Positions 1 through 7,368 of a stretch of 8,133 bases of DNA are shown here, in pieces. This stretch comes from an uncultured Flavobacterium sp. (lineage in GTDB: Bacteria; Bacteroidota; Bacteroidia; Flavobacteriales; Flavobacteriaceae). The DNA lies in contig NZ_CALTYA010000069.1 in assembly GCF_943913405.1 (NCBI RefSeq), forward strand, positions 1 to 8,133, in the 5' to 3' direction. The notes beneath the pieces are model-generated. The model was not told the DNA's origin. It worked only from the letters and a program-made list of their open reading frames with translations, and searched no databases. The first letter of the stretch is position 1; each line of letters begins with the position of its first letter. Both the position numbers and the translations under genes were made by a program.

Positions 1-838
1 TGAGAAGCTACGGCTACCGCTATGACGCGCTGAACCGGCTGACGGATGCCTTCTATAAGCGGGAATCTCTTGTGACCAACGGCTATAACGAGCACATCAG
101 CTACGACCCTAACGGAAACATCACGATGCTGCAGCGCTTTGGAGGCCTTGACGAGCAGAATATCAGCCTTGAGATTGACAATCTGGGCTACCGCTACGGT
201 GCAGGTTCTAACAGGCTTCTTGCTGTAGGCGATGCTTCGGGAAGCCCGGAGGGGTTTTCAGACGGCACGAATTCTGGGGATGACTTTGCCTATGACGCCT
301 CGGGGAACATGATATCCGACAAGAACAAGAATATCACTTCGGTTGCCTACAACCACCTTGACCTTCCGGTGCGTATTGTCTTCGGGGGCGACCTGAATAC
401 CAGAGTCGACTATGCGTATGACGCCCTGGGCGCAAAGCTTCAGAAGACCGTGGTGCAGTACAATCCTGTCGGCGACCATTCGATAGTGCTCACTTCGGTG
501 ACGGACTACCTCGGGTTTCAGTACAAGGACGGCGTGCTTCAGTTTTTCCCCACTTCGGAAGGGTACGTGAGCCATACGAAGGGATCTTACAGCTATGTGT
601 ACAATTATACCGACCACTTGGGGAACGTGAGGATGAGCTATACGAAGAACCCAGCCAACCCTTCGGAGCTGAAGATCATAGAAGAAAGCCATTATTACCC
701 TTTCGGGCTGAAGCACCAGAATTATAACTCGGAAGAGTTTCTGTTTGAGAAAAAAGGTAGTAACTTGCAGCTTCGCGCGCCTGCCGGGGGACAGATTCTT
801 CCTTACCAGTATAAGTACAACGGGAAGGAGTTCCAAGA
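1..838 (+). repeat. Rhs core repeat, copy 1
   Basis: This GC-rich core DNA recurs downstream at a constant offset: base 1 pairs with 4663 in copy 3, and base 303 with 2344 in copy 2. I see no insertions or deletions between copies 1 and 3. DNA similarity falls away after about 838 (FQDELG), although the amino-acid sequence stays conserved for another ~50 codons to DPDG. The repeat continues upstream of the window. Confidence 0.9.
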
Positions 839-1673
839 CGAGCTGGGGCTGAACCTTTACGACTATGGGGCGAGAAATTATGACCCTGCGATTGGGAGGT
901 GGATGAATATTGACCCGCTGGCGGAAATTTACCATATAGATAGTCCCTATGCATATGTTTTAAATAATCCACTGAGTTATATAGATCCTGATGGAAGAAG
1001 AATCATTGGAGTTACTAAGGAAGATGCAGGAAAAGTGCATAACGATTTAAATGATGTGTTTGCAGATACTAAATTTAATAATTTAAGAAATTTATTTACT
1101 AGAGGAAAAAAAAATGATAAAGTTGCATTCGATAAAATAGATGCTCATGCGCTTAAAGAAGCCTTATTGGGTTTGGTTGGAGATGATTTAGCTTTAGCAG
1201 AATTAGTAACAGGAGCAATTAATTCAAACGCAGAACATAAAGTTGAATATGTAGAAAATAAAACAAATTTATCAAGTGAAGGAAATACAGCTTTTAATAA
1301 AGCTTTTTCCAGAATATATACGGATAATGGAATACCTGTACCTGAATTTCCTATGCGTACAGGTAATGATATATCTAGAGTAGGGGGAGAAGGTTATAAT
1401 TCACCAACCCAAAACGGATCACATTCTTTTATTGTTAATGATATTGGGACTAGTCATGGAGATGGTAGAAGATCTATAACAACATTTCATGAAATTTTTG
1501 GGCATGGAATAGCTTCTGCAAAAAAGACATCCGATATTATTAATAATCAAAATGCAATAAGAACTGAAAACTTAGTTAGAAGAGTTTTAGGAATACAAGA
1601 ACAGAGAGATGGTGCAAACCATGCTGGGGGGAAAGTATTTGGACCAAGTGAATTACCAACTGTTAAAAATTAA
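1..1673 (+). CDS. Rhs/YD-repeat polymorphic toxin, 3' part, with putative metallopeptidase C-terminal domain
   Basis: This is the C-terminal end of an Rhs protein. The frame is open from base 3 and in phase with the core, so the gene starts upstream and the GTG at 72 is an internal Val codon. Seen in order are YD repeats, the Rhs-associated core (DHLGNVR, YYPFGLKH, YNGKEFQDELGLNLYDYGARNYDP, GRWMNIDP) and the DPDG boundary at 984-995. The base composition then drops sharply to AT-rich. The variable tip (about 996-1670) contains FHEIFGHG, an HExxxH motif with His codons at 1488 and 1503, followed by a TENLVRR..GIQEQR segment with Glu at 1566. HExxxH plus a downstream Glu in an ENxxRxxxGxxxR context resembles zinc metallopeptidase effector tips, but the spacing is one residue longer than HExxH, so the function is inferred. 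In known Rhs proteins the core forms a shell around the tip, which is released into a rival cell. The immunity gene follows after 6 bases. Confidence 0.9.
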   Translation, partial: RSYGYRYDALNRLTDAFYKRESLVTNGYNEHISYDPNGNITMLQRFGGLDEQNISLEIDNLGYRYGAGSNRLLAVGDASGSPEGFSDGTNSGDDFAYDASGNMISDKNKNITSVAYNHLDLPVRIVFGGDLNTRVDYAYDALGAKLQKTVVQYNPVGDHSIVLTSVTDYLGFQYKDGVLQFFPTSEGYVSHTKGSYSYVYNYTDHLGNVRMSYTKNPANPSELKIIEESHYYPFGLKHQNYNSEEFLFEKKGSNLQLRAPAGGQILPYQYKYNGKEFQDELGLNLYDYGARNYDPAIGRWMNIDPLAEIYHIDSPYAYVLNNPLSYIDPDGRRIIGVTKEDAGKVHNDLNDVFADTKFNNLRNLFTRGKKNDKVAFDKIDAHALKEALLGLVGDDLALAELVTGAINSNAEHKVEYVENKTNLSSEGNTAFNKAFSRIYTDNGIPVPEFPMRTGNDISRVGGEGYNSPTQNGSHSFIVNDIGTSHGDGRRSITTFHEIFGHGIASAKKTSDIINNQNAIRTENLVRRVLGIQEQRDGANHAGGKVFGPSELPTVKN

Positions 1674-1679
1674 TGATTT

Positions 1680-2207
1680 ATGAAATTTATTAAAATATTA
1701 GTTATATGTTTTTTTGTTTTAAGTAGTTGTTCATCAAGACTTAGTGATATTGATCGTTTCAGTAGAAACAATGCTGACAAGGTAGTAGATAGTATATTTG
1801 GAGATGAAATTAAAGGGTTTAATTATTTAATTTTCTCCGTAGCAGAAAAAGATTTTATTATTATTATAGAAAAGTCAAATTCTTATGAAGAATATTTTTA
1901 TAATGACAAAATCGAATATTCTAAAATAATAGAAAATAAGATAATTTATAAAAAGGAAGATGTTTTTTTTAAAAAAATGTTTAATAAAGATATTTATAAT
2001 AAAGAATTTATTACATTCAATTCTAAATTTTTCAATCCAAGTTATGAAATATCATCTGGTAATATAACATACTTTGTTTTTAAAAACGAAAAAGGTCATA
2101 GATTTGGAGAAGCTAGATTATCATTCTTTATTAAACCTAATCCTATTGAGCCAGATATATATATATTTTTAACTAATGAAATTCTGAAGGCTAACGGATT
2201 ATATTAG
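1680..2207 (+). CDS. Predicted lipoprotein, likely immunity protein of the metallopeptidase Rhs tip
   Basis: The 175-residue product begins with a short Lys-containing n-region, a hydrophobic stretch (ILVICFFVL) and a lipobox LSSC with Cys17. This is a type II lipoprotein signal, so the mature protein should be anchored in a membrane of the cell envelope. The rest is Lys/Ile/Phe-rich with no family that I recognise. It starts 6 bases after the stop of the upstream rhs gene, on the same strand, and the following Rhs fragment begins within about 20 bases of its stop. That is the position of an immunity gene. The immunity role is inferred from context. An envelope location would make sense if the partner toxin attacks a periplasmic or membrane target. 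Its composition is much more AT-rich than the rhs core. Confidence 0.75.
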   Translation: MKFIKILVICFFVLSSCSSRLSDIDRFSRNNADKVVDSIFGDEIKGFNYLIFSVAEKDFIIIIEKSNSYEEYFYNDKIEYSKIIENKIIYKKEDVFFKKMFNKDIYNKEFITFNSKFFNPSYEISSGNITYFVFKNEKGHRFGEARLSFFIKPNPIEPDIYIFLTNEILKANGLY

Positions 2208-2223
2208 TTTGTTATAAAACCCA

Positions 2224-2879
2224 CTTGGCTAGCGTTATGGGGCAGGCTCTAACAGGCTTCTGGCGGTTAATGATGCTTCGGGAAGCCCGGAAGGCTTTTC
2301 TGACGGCACGAATTCAGGGGACGATTTTGCCTATGACGCCTCTGGGAACATGATATCCGACAAGAACAAGAATATCACTTCGGTTGCCTACAACCACCTT
2401 GACCTTCCGGTGCGTATTGTCTTCGGGGGCGACCTGAATACCAGAGTCGACTATGCGTATGACGCCCTGGGCGCAAAGCTTCAGAAGACCGTGGTGCAGT
2501 ACAATCCTGTCGGCGACCATTCGATAGTGCTCACTTCGGTGACGGACTACCTCGGGTTTCAGTACAAGGACGGCGTGCTTCAGTTTTTCCCCACTTCGGA
2601 AGGGTACGTGAGCCATACGAAGGGATCTTACAGCTATGTGTACAATTATACCGACCACTTGGGGAACGTGAGGATGAGCTATACGAAGAACCCAGCCAAC
2701 CCTTCGGAGCTGAAGATCATAGAAGAAAACCATTATTACCCATTCGGGCTGAAGCATGAGAATTATAACTCGGAAGAGTTTCTGTTTGAGAAAAAAGGTG
2801 GTAACTTGCAGCTTCGGGCGCCTGTTGTGAAGGAGGTGCTTCCTTACCAGTACAAGTACAACGGGAAGGAGTTCCAGGA
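2224..2879 (+). repeat. Rhs core repeat, copy 2
   Basis: This is the shortest of the three long copies. Similarity begins at 2224 (CTT GGC TAG CGT TAT aligned with CTG GGC TAC CGC TAC) or at 2233. The first ~110 bases are diverged from copy 1. From 2344 to 2728 the DNA is identical to bases 303-687 of copy 1 by eye, and it then diverges again. Confidence 0.9.
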
Positions 2880-3762
2880 TGAACTGGGGCTTAACCTTTA
2901 CGATTTTGGTGCACGTAATTATGATCCAGCTCTTGGGCGTTGGATGAACATAGATCCTCTAGCAGAGAAAGGTCGCAGATGGTCGCCTTATAATTATGCT
3001 ATGGATAATCCGGTGTATTTTATTGACCCTGATGGAATGTGGCCAGGACCTGGTATTAGTCAGTGGATACAATCATATGCAAAAGGAGCTTGGACAACTG
3101 GGAGTAATATGATTAAAGGCGCAGTTGCTGGTACTTATAATGGTATTAAAAATGGAATAAATGCAGGTCAAAAAGTAACAAGTGCATACAAAGCAGGAGG
3201 ATTTTCGGGCGCTGCTAAACAATATGGACAATCAGTATATGAAACTAGTGGAGCTAAAAATACAGTAGAAACAGTTAAAAAAGCTTCACAAGGTGATCCC
3301 GAAGCTATTGGGTCAGTTGTTACTACTATAGCGGCGATTGCATTAACACGTCAAGTAGGAAAAGGAGGAAGTGTTGCATCTATTGAAAGTGGAGAAGCCG
3401 CCGCTCAGACCGGCTCTAAATCAATTTTTTCAGAAGCAGGTAAAGTTGAGTCACTTGCAGAATCGAAAAATATTAAGAGTATGCAATCAGGACTGAGATC
3501 TGAAAAAGTAGTGGGTGAAATCTTAGATAAAATGAAATCTCCCGAAGGATTTGATGTTTCAAAGTATCCTATTGGAGGATATCTTAATGAAGGAACGTAT
3601 TATATAGGGGAAGGAAATCACAGAATGGCCGCTGGTTTGCAGTATCAGGTGGAAACAGGAAGTTCAATGTATGTTGATCAACTTTTAAAAACTGGACAAT
3701 GGTACACTGAAAAAGGTCCTACAGCAAAAACGTATAATTTTTCTACTAATACAGATTTTTAA
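2350..3762 (+). CDS. Orphan Rhs tip module with ParB-like putative nuclease domain, 5'-truncated
   Basis: This is a displaced 3' fragment of an rhs gene. The frame is open from 2233 and Rhs similarity (RYGAGSNRLL) starts there, but the first in-frame ATG is 2350, an internal core Met. In-frame TAG at 2230 closes the frame upstream. No credible ribosome-binding site is visible, so independent expression is doubtful. The core runs through DHLGNVR and GRWMNIDP to DPDG (3025-3036). The tip then has a Gly/Ala-rich pre-toxin region with a weakly hydrophobic segment (AIGSVVTTIAAIAL). The last ~80 residues contain YPIGGYLNEGTYYIGEGNHRMA, with GEGNHR at residues 420-425 counted from this Met. A G-x-G-N-H-R-x-A motif after a beta-hairpin is typical of the ParB/sulfiredoxin fold used by some nuclease toxins. 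The nuclease activity is inferred. The stop codon overlaps the next gene by one base. Confidence 0.75.
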   Translation: MISDKNKNITSVAYNHLDLPVRIVFGGDLNTRVDYAYDALGAKLQKTVVQYNPVGDHSIVLTSVTDYLGFQYKDGVLQFFPTSEGYVSHTKGSYSYVYNYTDHLGNVRMSYTKNPANPSELKIIEENHYYPFGLKHENYNSEEFLFEKKGGNLQLRAPVVKEVLPYQYKYNGKEFQDELGLNLYDFGARNYDPALGRWMNIDPLAEKGRRWSPYNYAMDNPVYFIDPDGMWPGPGISQWIQSYAKGAWTTGSNMIKGAVAGTYNGIKNGINAGQKVTSAYKAGGFSGAAKQYGQSVYETSGAKNTVETVKKASQGDPEAIGSVVTTIAAIALTRQVGKGGSVASIESGEAAAQTGSKSIFSEAGKVESLAESKNIKSMQSGLRSEKVVGEILDKMKSPEGFDVSKYPIGGYLNEGTYYIGEGNHRMAAGLQYQVETGSSMYVDQLLKTGQWYTEKGPTAKTYNFSTNTDF

Positions 3763-4289
3763 TGAAGCAAATGAATAAATACAAGTTAAAAAAAAATGAG
3801 GTTTATAAAATAAATTTACCTTCACATGTTGAGCCAGGTGACATTTTAAACAATTATGTTGACCTAGATAATTTTAATAGAATTTCTACAGTTTTAAGTG
3901 GATTTTCTTTTGACGCTGTCAAGTTTGATTCATTTATTTTACTCAATTATATTGAAGATTTCAGCTTAGATAAAAGCCTTCTTTATTTTTATGAAGAATA
4001 CAAAGACATGTCTATTAGACAACTTTCTGTTAAAAAGAAAATAATTCTAGATATTGTGACAGTTATAGATAAGTACGATTGTTTTATTTTTTCAATGGAA
4101 GCTTTAAGTATTAGCACACAAACATATTTATTTTTTCTCTTTAATCATTTAAGTAGTTATAAGCATGAAAAAACTTTTATATGTTTTGATTATTCAAAAT
4201 TAAATTGCAGTTATGAAAAAGTTGAAATAAATGTTGTTACACCAAGTTGGCGAGAAGATTTATTGGAGAAATTGGATTTTAGTGAATAA
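3762..4289 (+). CDS. Putative immunity protein for the ParB-like Rhs tip
   Basis: This 175-residue soluble protein shows no signal peptide or membrane helix and belongs to no family that I recognise. Its ATG overlaps the stop of the toxin fragment in a TAATG arrangement (stop 3760-3762, start 3762-3764), which suggests translational coupling. A second in-frame Met lies three codons later and could be the real start. The sequence is rich in Asp, Phe, Tyr and Lys, and its second half alternates hydrophobic strands (IILDIVTVIDKYDCFIFSM, KTFICFDYSKL), suggesting an alpha/beta fold. The immunity assignment comes only from position and size. A cytoplasmic protein is what one would expect opposite a DNA- or RNA-cleaving toxin. 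A terminator-like hairpin follows about 90 bases downstream. Confidence 0.7.
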   Translation: MKQMNKYKLKKNEVYKINLPSHVEPGDILNNYVDLDNFNRISTVLSGFSFDAVKFDSFILLNYIEDFSLDKSLLYFYEEYKDMSIRQLSVKKKIILDIVTVIDKYDCFIFSMEALSISTQTYLFFLFNHLSSYKHEKTFICFDYSKLNCSYEKVEINVVTPSWREDLLEKLDFSE

Positions 4290-4302
4290 ATTTCTTATAT
4301 TT

Positions 4303-4351
4303 TTGGTAATGTTTCAGATGGGTATTGTTGGTAATGTATCAAATCTGGGCA
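4303..4351. repeat. Imperfect 25-base tandem repeat
   Basis: TTGGTAATGT occurs at 4303 and again at 4328, each time followed by a similar stretch (TTCAGATGGG and ATCAAATCTGGG). It sits just after the second immunity gene and before the hairpin. No function is apparent. Confidence 0.4.
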
Positions 4352-4379
4352 TAGATTAAATTTAAAAATTAAGTTGTTG

Positions 4380-4418
4380 AAAAACAGTGTTTAGGATAAA
4401 AACTAAATGCTGTTTTTT
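4380..4418 (+). terminator. Terminator-like hairpin after module 2
   Basis: AAAAACAG and TTTA (4380-4393) pair with TAAA and CTGTTTTT (4404-4417) across a two-base internal mismatch, with a ten-base loop. Six T follow the CTG. The stem is AT-rich and so only moderately stable. It lies about 90 bases after the immunity gene and would insulate module 3 from read-through. Confidence 0.55.
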
Positions 4419-4520
4419 GTTGTATGGAAATAGGTTCTGGATAATTTTTTTTCATTAATGCCTATCAAATAAGGTTTTGTTTTTGCTACATGTATTCAAT
4501 TAGGGCATGGAAAAAATATA

Positions 4521-6374
4521 TTGTACAAATCTGGCTACAGGCCCGATCTTTTTGCCTTCGGCATCGGCTATGACACTCCGGGCGTCGGCATTTCAGGAGT
4601 CGAGGGGCTCTACAACGGAAACATTTCAGAGACCCACTGGCGCAGCGGGAGCGACAACGTGCTGAGAAGCTACGGCTACCGCTATGACGCGCTGAACCGG
4701 CTGACGGATGCCTTCTACAAGCGGGAATCTCTTGCGACCAACGGCTATAACGAGCACATCAGCTATGATCCCAACGGAAACATCACGATGCTCCAGCGCT
4801 TTGGCGGGCTTGACGAGCAGAATATCAGCCTTGAGATCGACAATCTGGGCTACCGCTATGGCGCAGGTTCTAATAAGCTTCTTGCGGTAGGCGATGCTTC
4901 GGGAAGCCCGGAGGGATTTTCAGACGGCACGAATTCTGGGGACGACTTTGCCTATGACGCCTCGGGGAACATGACATCGGATAAGAACAAGAATATCACC
5001 TCGATTGCCTACAACCACCTTAACCTTCCGGTGCGCATCGTCTTCGGGGGCGACCTGAATACAAGGGTGGATTATATGTATGACGCCTTGGGCGCAAAGC
5101 TTCAGAAGACCGTGGTGCAGTACAATCCTGTCGGCGACCATTCGATAGTGCTCACTTCGGTGACGGACTACCTCGGGTTTCAGTACAAGGACGGCGTGCT
5201 TCAGTTTTTCCCCACTTCGGAAGGGTACGTGAGCCATACGAAGGGATCTTACAGCTATGTGTACAATTATACCGACCACTTGGGGAACGTGAGGATGAGC
5301 TATACGAAGAACCCAGCCAACCCTTCGGAGCTGAAGATCATAGAAGAAAGCCATTATTACCCTTTCGGGCTGAAGCACCAGAATTATAACTCGGAAGAGT
5401 TTCTTTTTGACAAAAAAGGTAGTAACTTGCAGCTTCGCGCGCCTGCCGAGGGACAGATTCTTCCTTACCAGTATAAGTACAACGGAAAGGAGTTCCAAGA
5501 TGAACTTGGTTTGAATTGGTATGACTACGAAGCTCGAAACTATGATCCTGCCACAGGCCGTTGGATGAATATCGATCCGATGGCGGAAATTAGCAGGAGA
5601 TACAGTCCATACGCTTACGCTCTTGACAATCCTGTTTATTTTATCGATCCTGATGGAATGGTTGCAGAAGACCATAAGCCACCAAAGAAAACCCTAAGTG
5701 ATCAGCAACGCTTAGATAATGGAGTACTGAAGGGCGTACAACATCGCTTAAGTGACTATTGGAACTTTGCTAAGAAGGCGTTCAGTAATCCAAGCGGGGC
5801 TGGTTGGGATGCTTTGGAAGCTACAGCGAGAACGGTAGCAGGAACAGTTTCATTTCTTAATGACCCTATTTCAAGCTTTAACAATAGCAGTGATGCAATA
5901 ACAGCCAGAGCTTCAGCATCTTCAGACCCAATGGACGAAGTGGGGCAGGTCATTGGAGAAATGTCAACTGATGCTGTAGCTTTAGAAATCGTTGGCGCAG
6001 GAGCGTCACGACTTTTCAGTGTAGGTGGCAAAACCGCAACTATCTCTGTAGAATCAACTGCCTTTAATATTGAGGCGCCCGTCACAAACACTCTATATAA
6101 AAGACCTAACAATGCTACAACTGTAGCACAGAGAGCTTCGGTTCAAGGAAAAACTTGTGTAGATTGCGGAGGAACAAGCAAGCCAATGGTTGCAAATCAT
6201 ATCACTCCGTTAGTAGAAGAACATTATACGACTGGAACGATTAATATACAAAAGATGCGATCTCTAGAGGCAGTAAATTCACAATGCACTACCTGTTCTA
6301 ATAAACAGGGAGGTAAAATGAGCCAATATTCAAAACAAATGAAAAGAATAATAAATGAAAGAACAAAAAAATAA
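4521..6374 (+). CDS. Orphan Rhs tip module with HNH-type nuclease toxin domain
   Basis: This is a long Rhs fragment of 617 residues if the TTG at 4521 is used. No in-frame ATG lies just upstream, and Rhs similarity begins at SGYRPDLFAFGIGYDT, so it is probably a truncated, promoter-less copy rather than a complete gene; complete Rhs proteins are usually well over 1,000 residues. Next come the YD repeats, DHLGNVR, YYPFGLKH, GRWMNIDP and DPDG (5646-5657). A Ser/Ala-rich pre-toxin region follows (DEVGQVIGEMSTDAVAL). The last 75 residues hold the toxin: CVDC (Cys546, Cys549), NHITPL (His560) and CTTC (Cys589, Cys592). Two CxxC knuckles flanking an NHIxPL motif fit the zinc-containing HNH endonuclease fold, with His560 as the likely general base. 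The DNase function is inferred from the motif. It overlaps the immunity gene by 20 bases. Confidence 0.82.
   Translation: MYKSGYRPDLFAFGIGYDTPGVGISGVEGLYNGNISETHWRSGSDNVLRSYGYRYDALNRLTDAFYKRESLATNGYNEHISYDPNGNITMLQRFGGLDEQNISLEIDNLGYRYGAGSNKLLAVGDASGSPEGFSDGTNSGDDFAYDASGNMTSDKNKNITSIAYNHLNLPVRIVFGGDLNTRVDYMYDALGAKLQKTVVQYNPVGDHSIVLTSVTDYLGFQYKDGVLQFFPTSEGYVSHTKGSYSYVYNYTDHLGNVRMSYTKNPANPSELKIIEESHYYPFGLKHQNYNSEEFLFDKKGSNLQLRAPAEGQILPYQYKYNGKEFQDELGLNWYDYEARNYDPATGRWMNIDPMAEISRRYSPYAYALDNPVYFIDPDGMVAEDHKPPKKTLSDQQRLDNGVLKGVQHRLSDYWNFAKKAFSNPSGAGWDALEATARTVAGTVSFLNDPISSFNNSSDAITARASASSDPMDEVGQVIGEMSTDAVALEIVGAGASRLFSVGGKTATISVESTAFNIEAPVTNTLYKRPNNATTVAQRASVQGKTCVDCGGTSKPMVANHITPLVEEHYTTGTINIQKMRSLEAVNSQCTTCSNKQGGKMSQYSKQMKRIINERTKK
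4531..5500 (+). repeat. Rhs core repeat, copy 3
   Basis: This copy begins sharply at CTGGCTACAGGCCCG in AT-rich surroundings. Bases 5089-5404 are identical to 427-742 of copy 1 by eye, while the parts on either side carry frequent substitutions, many of them silent. Similarity at DNA level is lost after about 5500. Confidence 0.9.
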
Positions 6375-6717
6375 ACTAGTAGAAATTCAAAAAGAAATCT
6401 GCAAAAAATTTGGAAGGGAATTTGAGTCAGCACCATTTGAATTAAAAGTTGGGATAGCGTTAAACGTAAGAAATGGCATTGAGCCAATAAATGCTTTAAG
6501 GCATATTCCAGAGGGCGACACCTCTGGATGGTATATTTGGGCCGGAGAATATAGAGATGATAGTGATTTTTTTAAGCCTTTGCATATCTCTCATTTAGAA
6601 GAATGGTGTCCATTAATTATACCTTATCTGGGTTTATCAGCAGGTTCCAGGGTCTTAATTGCTGAAAATGGCAATTATATTGATGTATGGGAAGATAAAT
6701 CTTTATTAGAAATCTAA
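6355..6717 (+). CDS. Imm33/DUF2185-like immunity protein for the HNH tip
   Basis: This small acidic soluble protein of 120 residues overlaps the end of the HNH toxin frame by 20 bases, a coupling typical of toxin-immunity pairs. A GWYIWAGE motif (residues 58-65) is followed by DDSDFFKPLHISHLEEW, PYLGLSAGSRVLIA and a C-terminal YIDVWEDKSLL (residues 108-118). This order of motifs matches what I remember of the Imm33-like (DUF2185) immunity family, whose members sit beside nuclease toxins. The family call is from memory of the motif pattern. The immunity role is inferred from the family and from position. There is no signal peptide, consistent with protection in the cytoplasm. The start at 6355 keeps the N-terminal helix; no other ATG nearby gives a better one. 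Confidence 0.8.
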   Translation: MKEQKNKLVEIQKEICKKFGREFESAPFELKVGIALNVRNGIEPINALRHIPEGDTSGWYIWAGEYRDDSDFFKPLHISHLEEWCPLIIPYLGLSAGSRVLIAENGNYIDVWEDKSLLEI

Positions 6718-6753
6718 TAGTTAAACTTAAATATATAAGATGGCAGTAAAACC

Positions 6754-7350
6754 ATGATGGAGGATAAAATAAAGAAATTTTGGGAGTGGTTTTCAAAAAA
6801 CGAATCTATGATTGCTCCTGATAAGATAACAAACGCATTAGTCGATAAATTGAATGACATGATTCTTTCAATGGGAGATTATGATTGGGAAATAAGAGAA
6901 GGGAAAAACAAAGAGAATATGCTTATCATATCTCCTGGAGGCGATCCTGACCTATTAGAATCAACACAGGAGATAATAAAATTATCTCCCAACTTGAAGA
7001 AGTGGGAATTTGAATATTACAAGCCAGCAAAAGCATGGGATTACCGCTTTTCAATTGACGACGGAGGCTTAACACGAATGATAGATGCCAGCGATTGGGA
7101 ATATGTCCTTTTGAAATTCCCGGGCAGTAATTATGATATTATCATTAAAGCAGATAGCCTAAAAGTTCTTCCTGAAAAATATCACTTCTCTTCTCTTAAT
7201 ATAATTCTGGAAAGTATTTTGGGAGAAAAAAAGAGATTAGAATTAATTGAAAATATTGATTTGGTAACCGAATTTCCAGAAGAATATATTAATCAAAAAG
7301 GATCTATTAAGTTTTTAAATGATCAATTATCTGATTTAGAAGAGGTCTAG
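6754..7350 (+). CDS. Small FWxWF-type protein, possible orphan immunity gene
   Basis: This 198-residue soluble protein begins MMEDKIKKFWEWFSKNE, followed by a DYDWEIREG segment and ENMLIISPGGDPDLL. Then comes a KLSPNLKKWEFEYYKPAK segment. It recalls a widespread uncharacterised bacterial family with an N-terminal FWxWF motif and a central 'ISpdG...P.L..W.f..++P' pattern, often found near polymorphic toxins; that resemblance is from memory and unproven. It lies 36 bases after the Imm33-like gene on the same strand, but there is no toxin tip directly before it. It may therefore be a second, orphan immunity gene left after loss of its toxin, or an accessory gene of the HNH module. Two adjacent ATG codons (6754 and 6757) are both possible starts. 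A five-codon reading frame from 6740 ends in an ATGA overlap with the start. Confidence 0.72.
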   Translation: MMEDKIKKFWEWFSKNESMIAPDKITNALVDKLNDMILSMGDYDWEIREGKNKENMLIISPGGDPDLLESTQEIIKLSPNLKKWEFEYYKPAKAWDYRFSIDDGGLTRMIDASDWEYVLLKFPGSNYDIIIKADSLKVLPEKYHFSSLNIILESILGEKKRLELIENIDLVTEFPEEYINQKGSIKFLNDQLSDLEEV

Positions 7351-7368
7351 TGGGCTCAAACGCTCCGC

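Larger units (their letters stand above)
4290..4520. other. AT-rich spacer between modules 2 and 3
   Basis: This 231-base non-coding stretch holds the tandem repeat and the hairpin listed separately. I see no convincing promoter of the Bacteroidota type with both boxes at the usual spacing, and no ribosome-binding site ahead of the TTG at 4521. An ATG at 4507 is out of frame with the Rhs core. Confidence 0.5.

Noticed and set aside
72..74. GTG at 72 as the real start of the first gene
   Set aside because: The frame is open to the window edge, and the residues before it match the core seen in copy 3.
258..935. Long minus-strand open frame antisense to Rhs core copy 1, with counterparts at 2314-2757 and 4920-5675
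   Set aside because: It recurs only because the core DNA recurs, and its openness follows from the GC-rich codon use of the sense strand. The Rhs motifs on the plus strand are unmistakable.
676..972. Second minus-strand open frame over the core end of copy 1
   Set aside because: Antisense to the conserved GRWMNIDP region with no recognisable motif; a shadow.
4298..4305. TATTTTTG as a Bacteroidota-type promoter -7 box
   Set aside because: It fits TAnnTTTG but has no TTTG at the expected upstream distance, and such matches are common in AT-rich DNA. A terminator-like hairpin also follows it.
4507..4600. ATG at 4507 as start of module 3
   Set aside because: It is out of frame with the Rhs core and gives a sequence without Rhs motifs.
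4708..4890. Short plus-strand frame inside Rhs core copy 3
   Set aside because: Out of phase with the conserved Rhs frame; a shadow.
5756..6112. Minus-strand open frame antisense to the HNH pre-toxin region
   Set aside because: No family features, and it lies fully inside a plus-strand gene with clear toxin motifs.
6224..6487. Minus-strand frame with hydrophobic stretches spanning the HNH toxin/immunity overlap
   Set aside because: The hydrophobicity arises from A-rich sense DNA read backwards; no start context.
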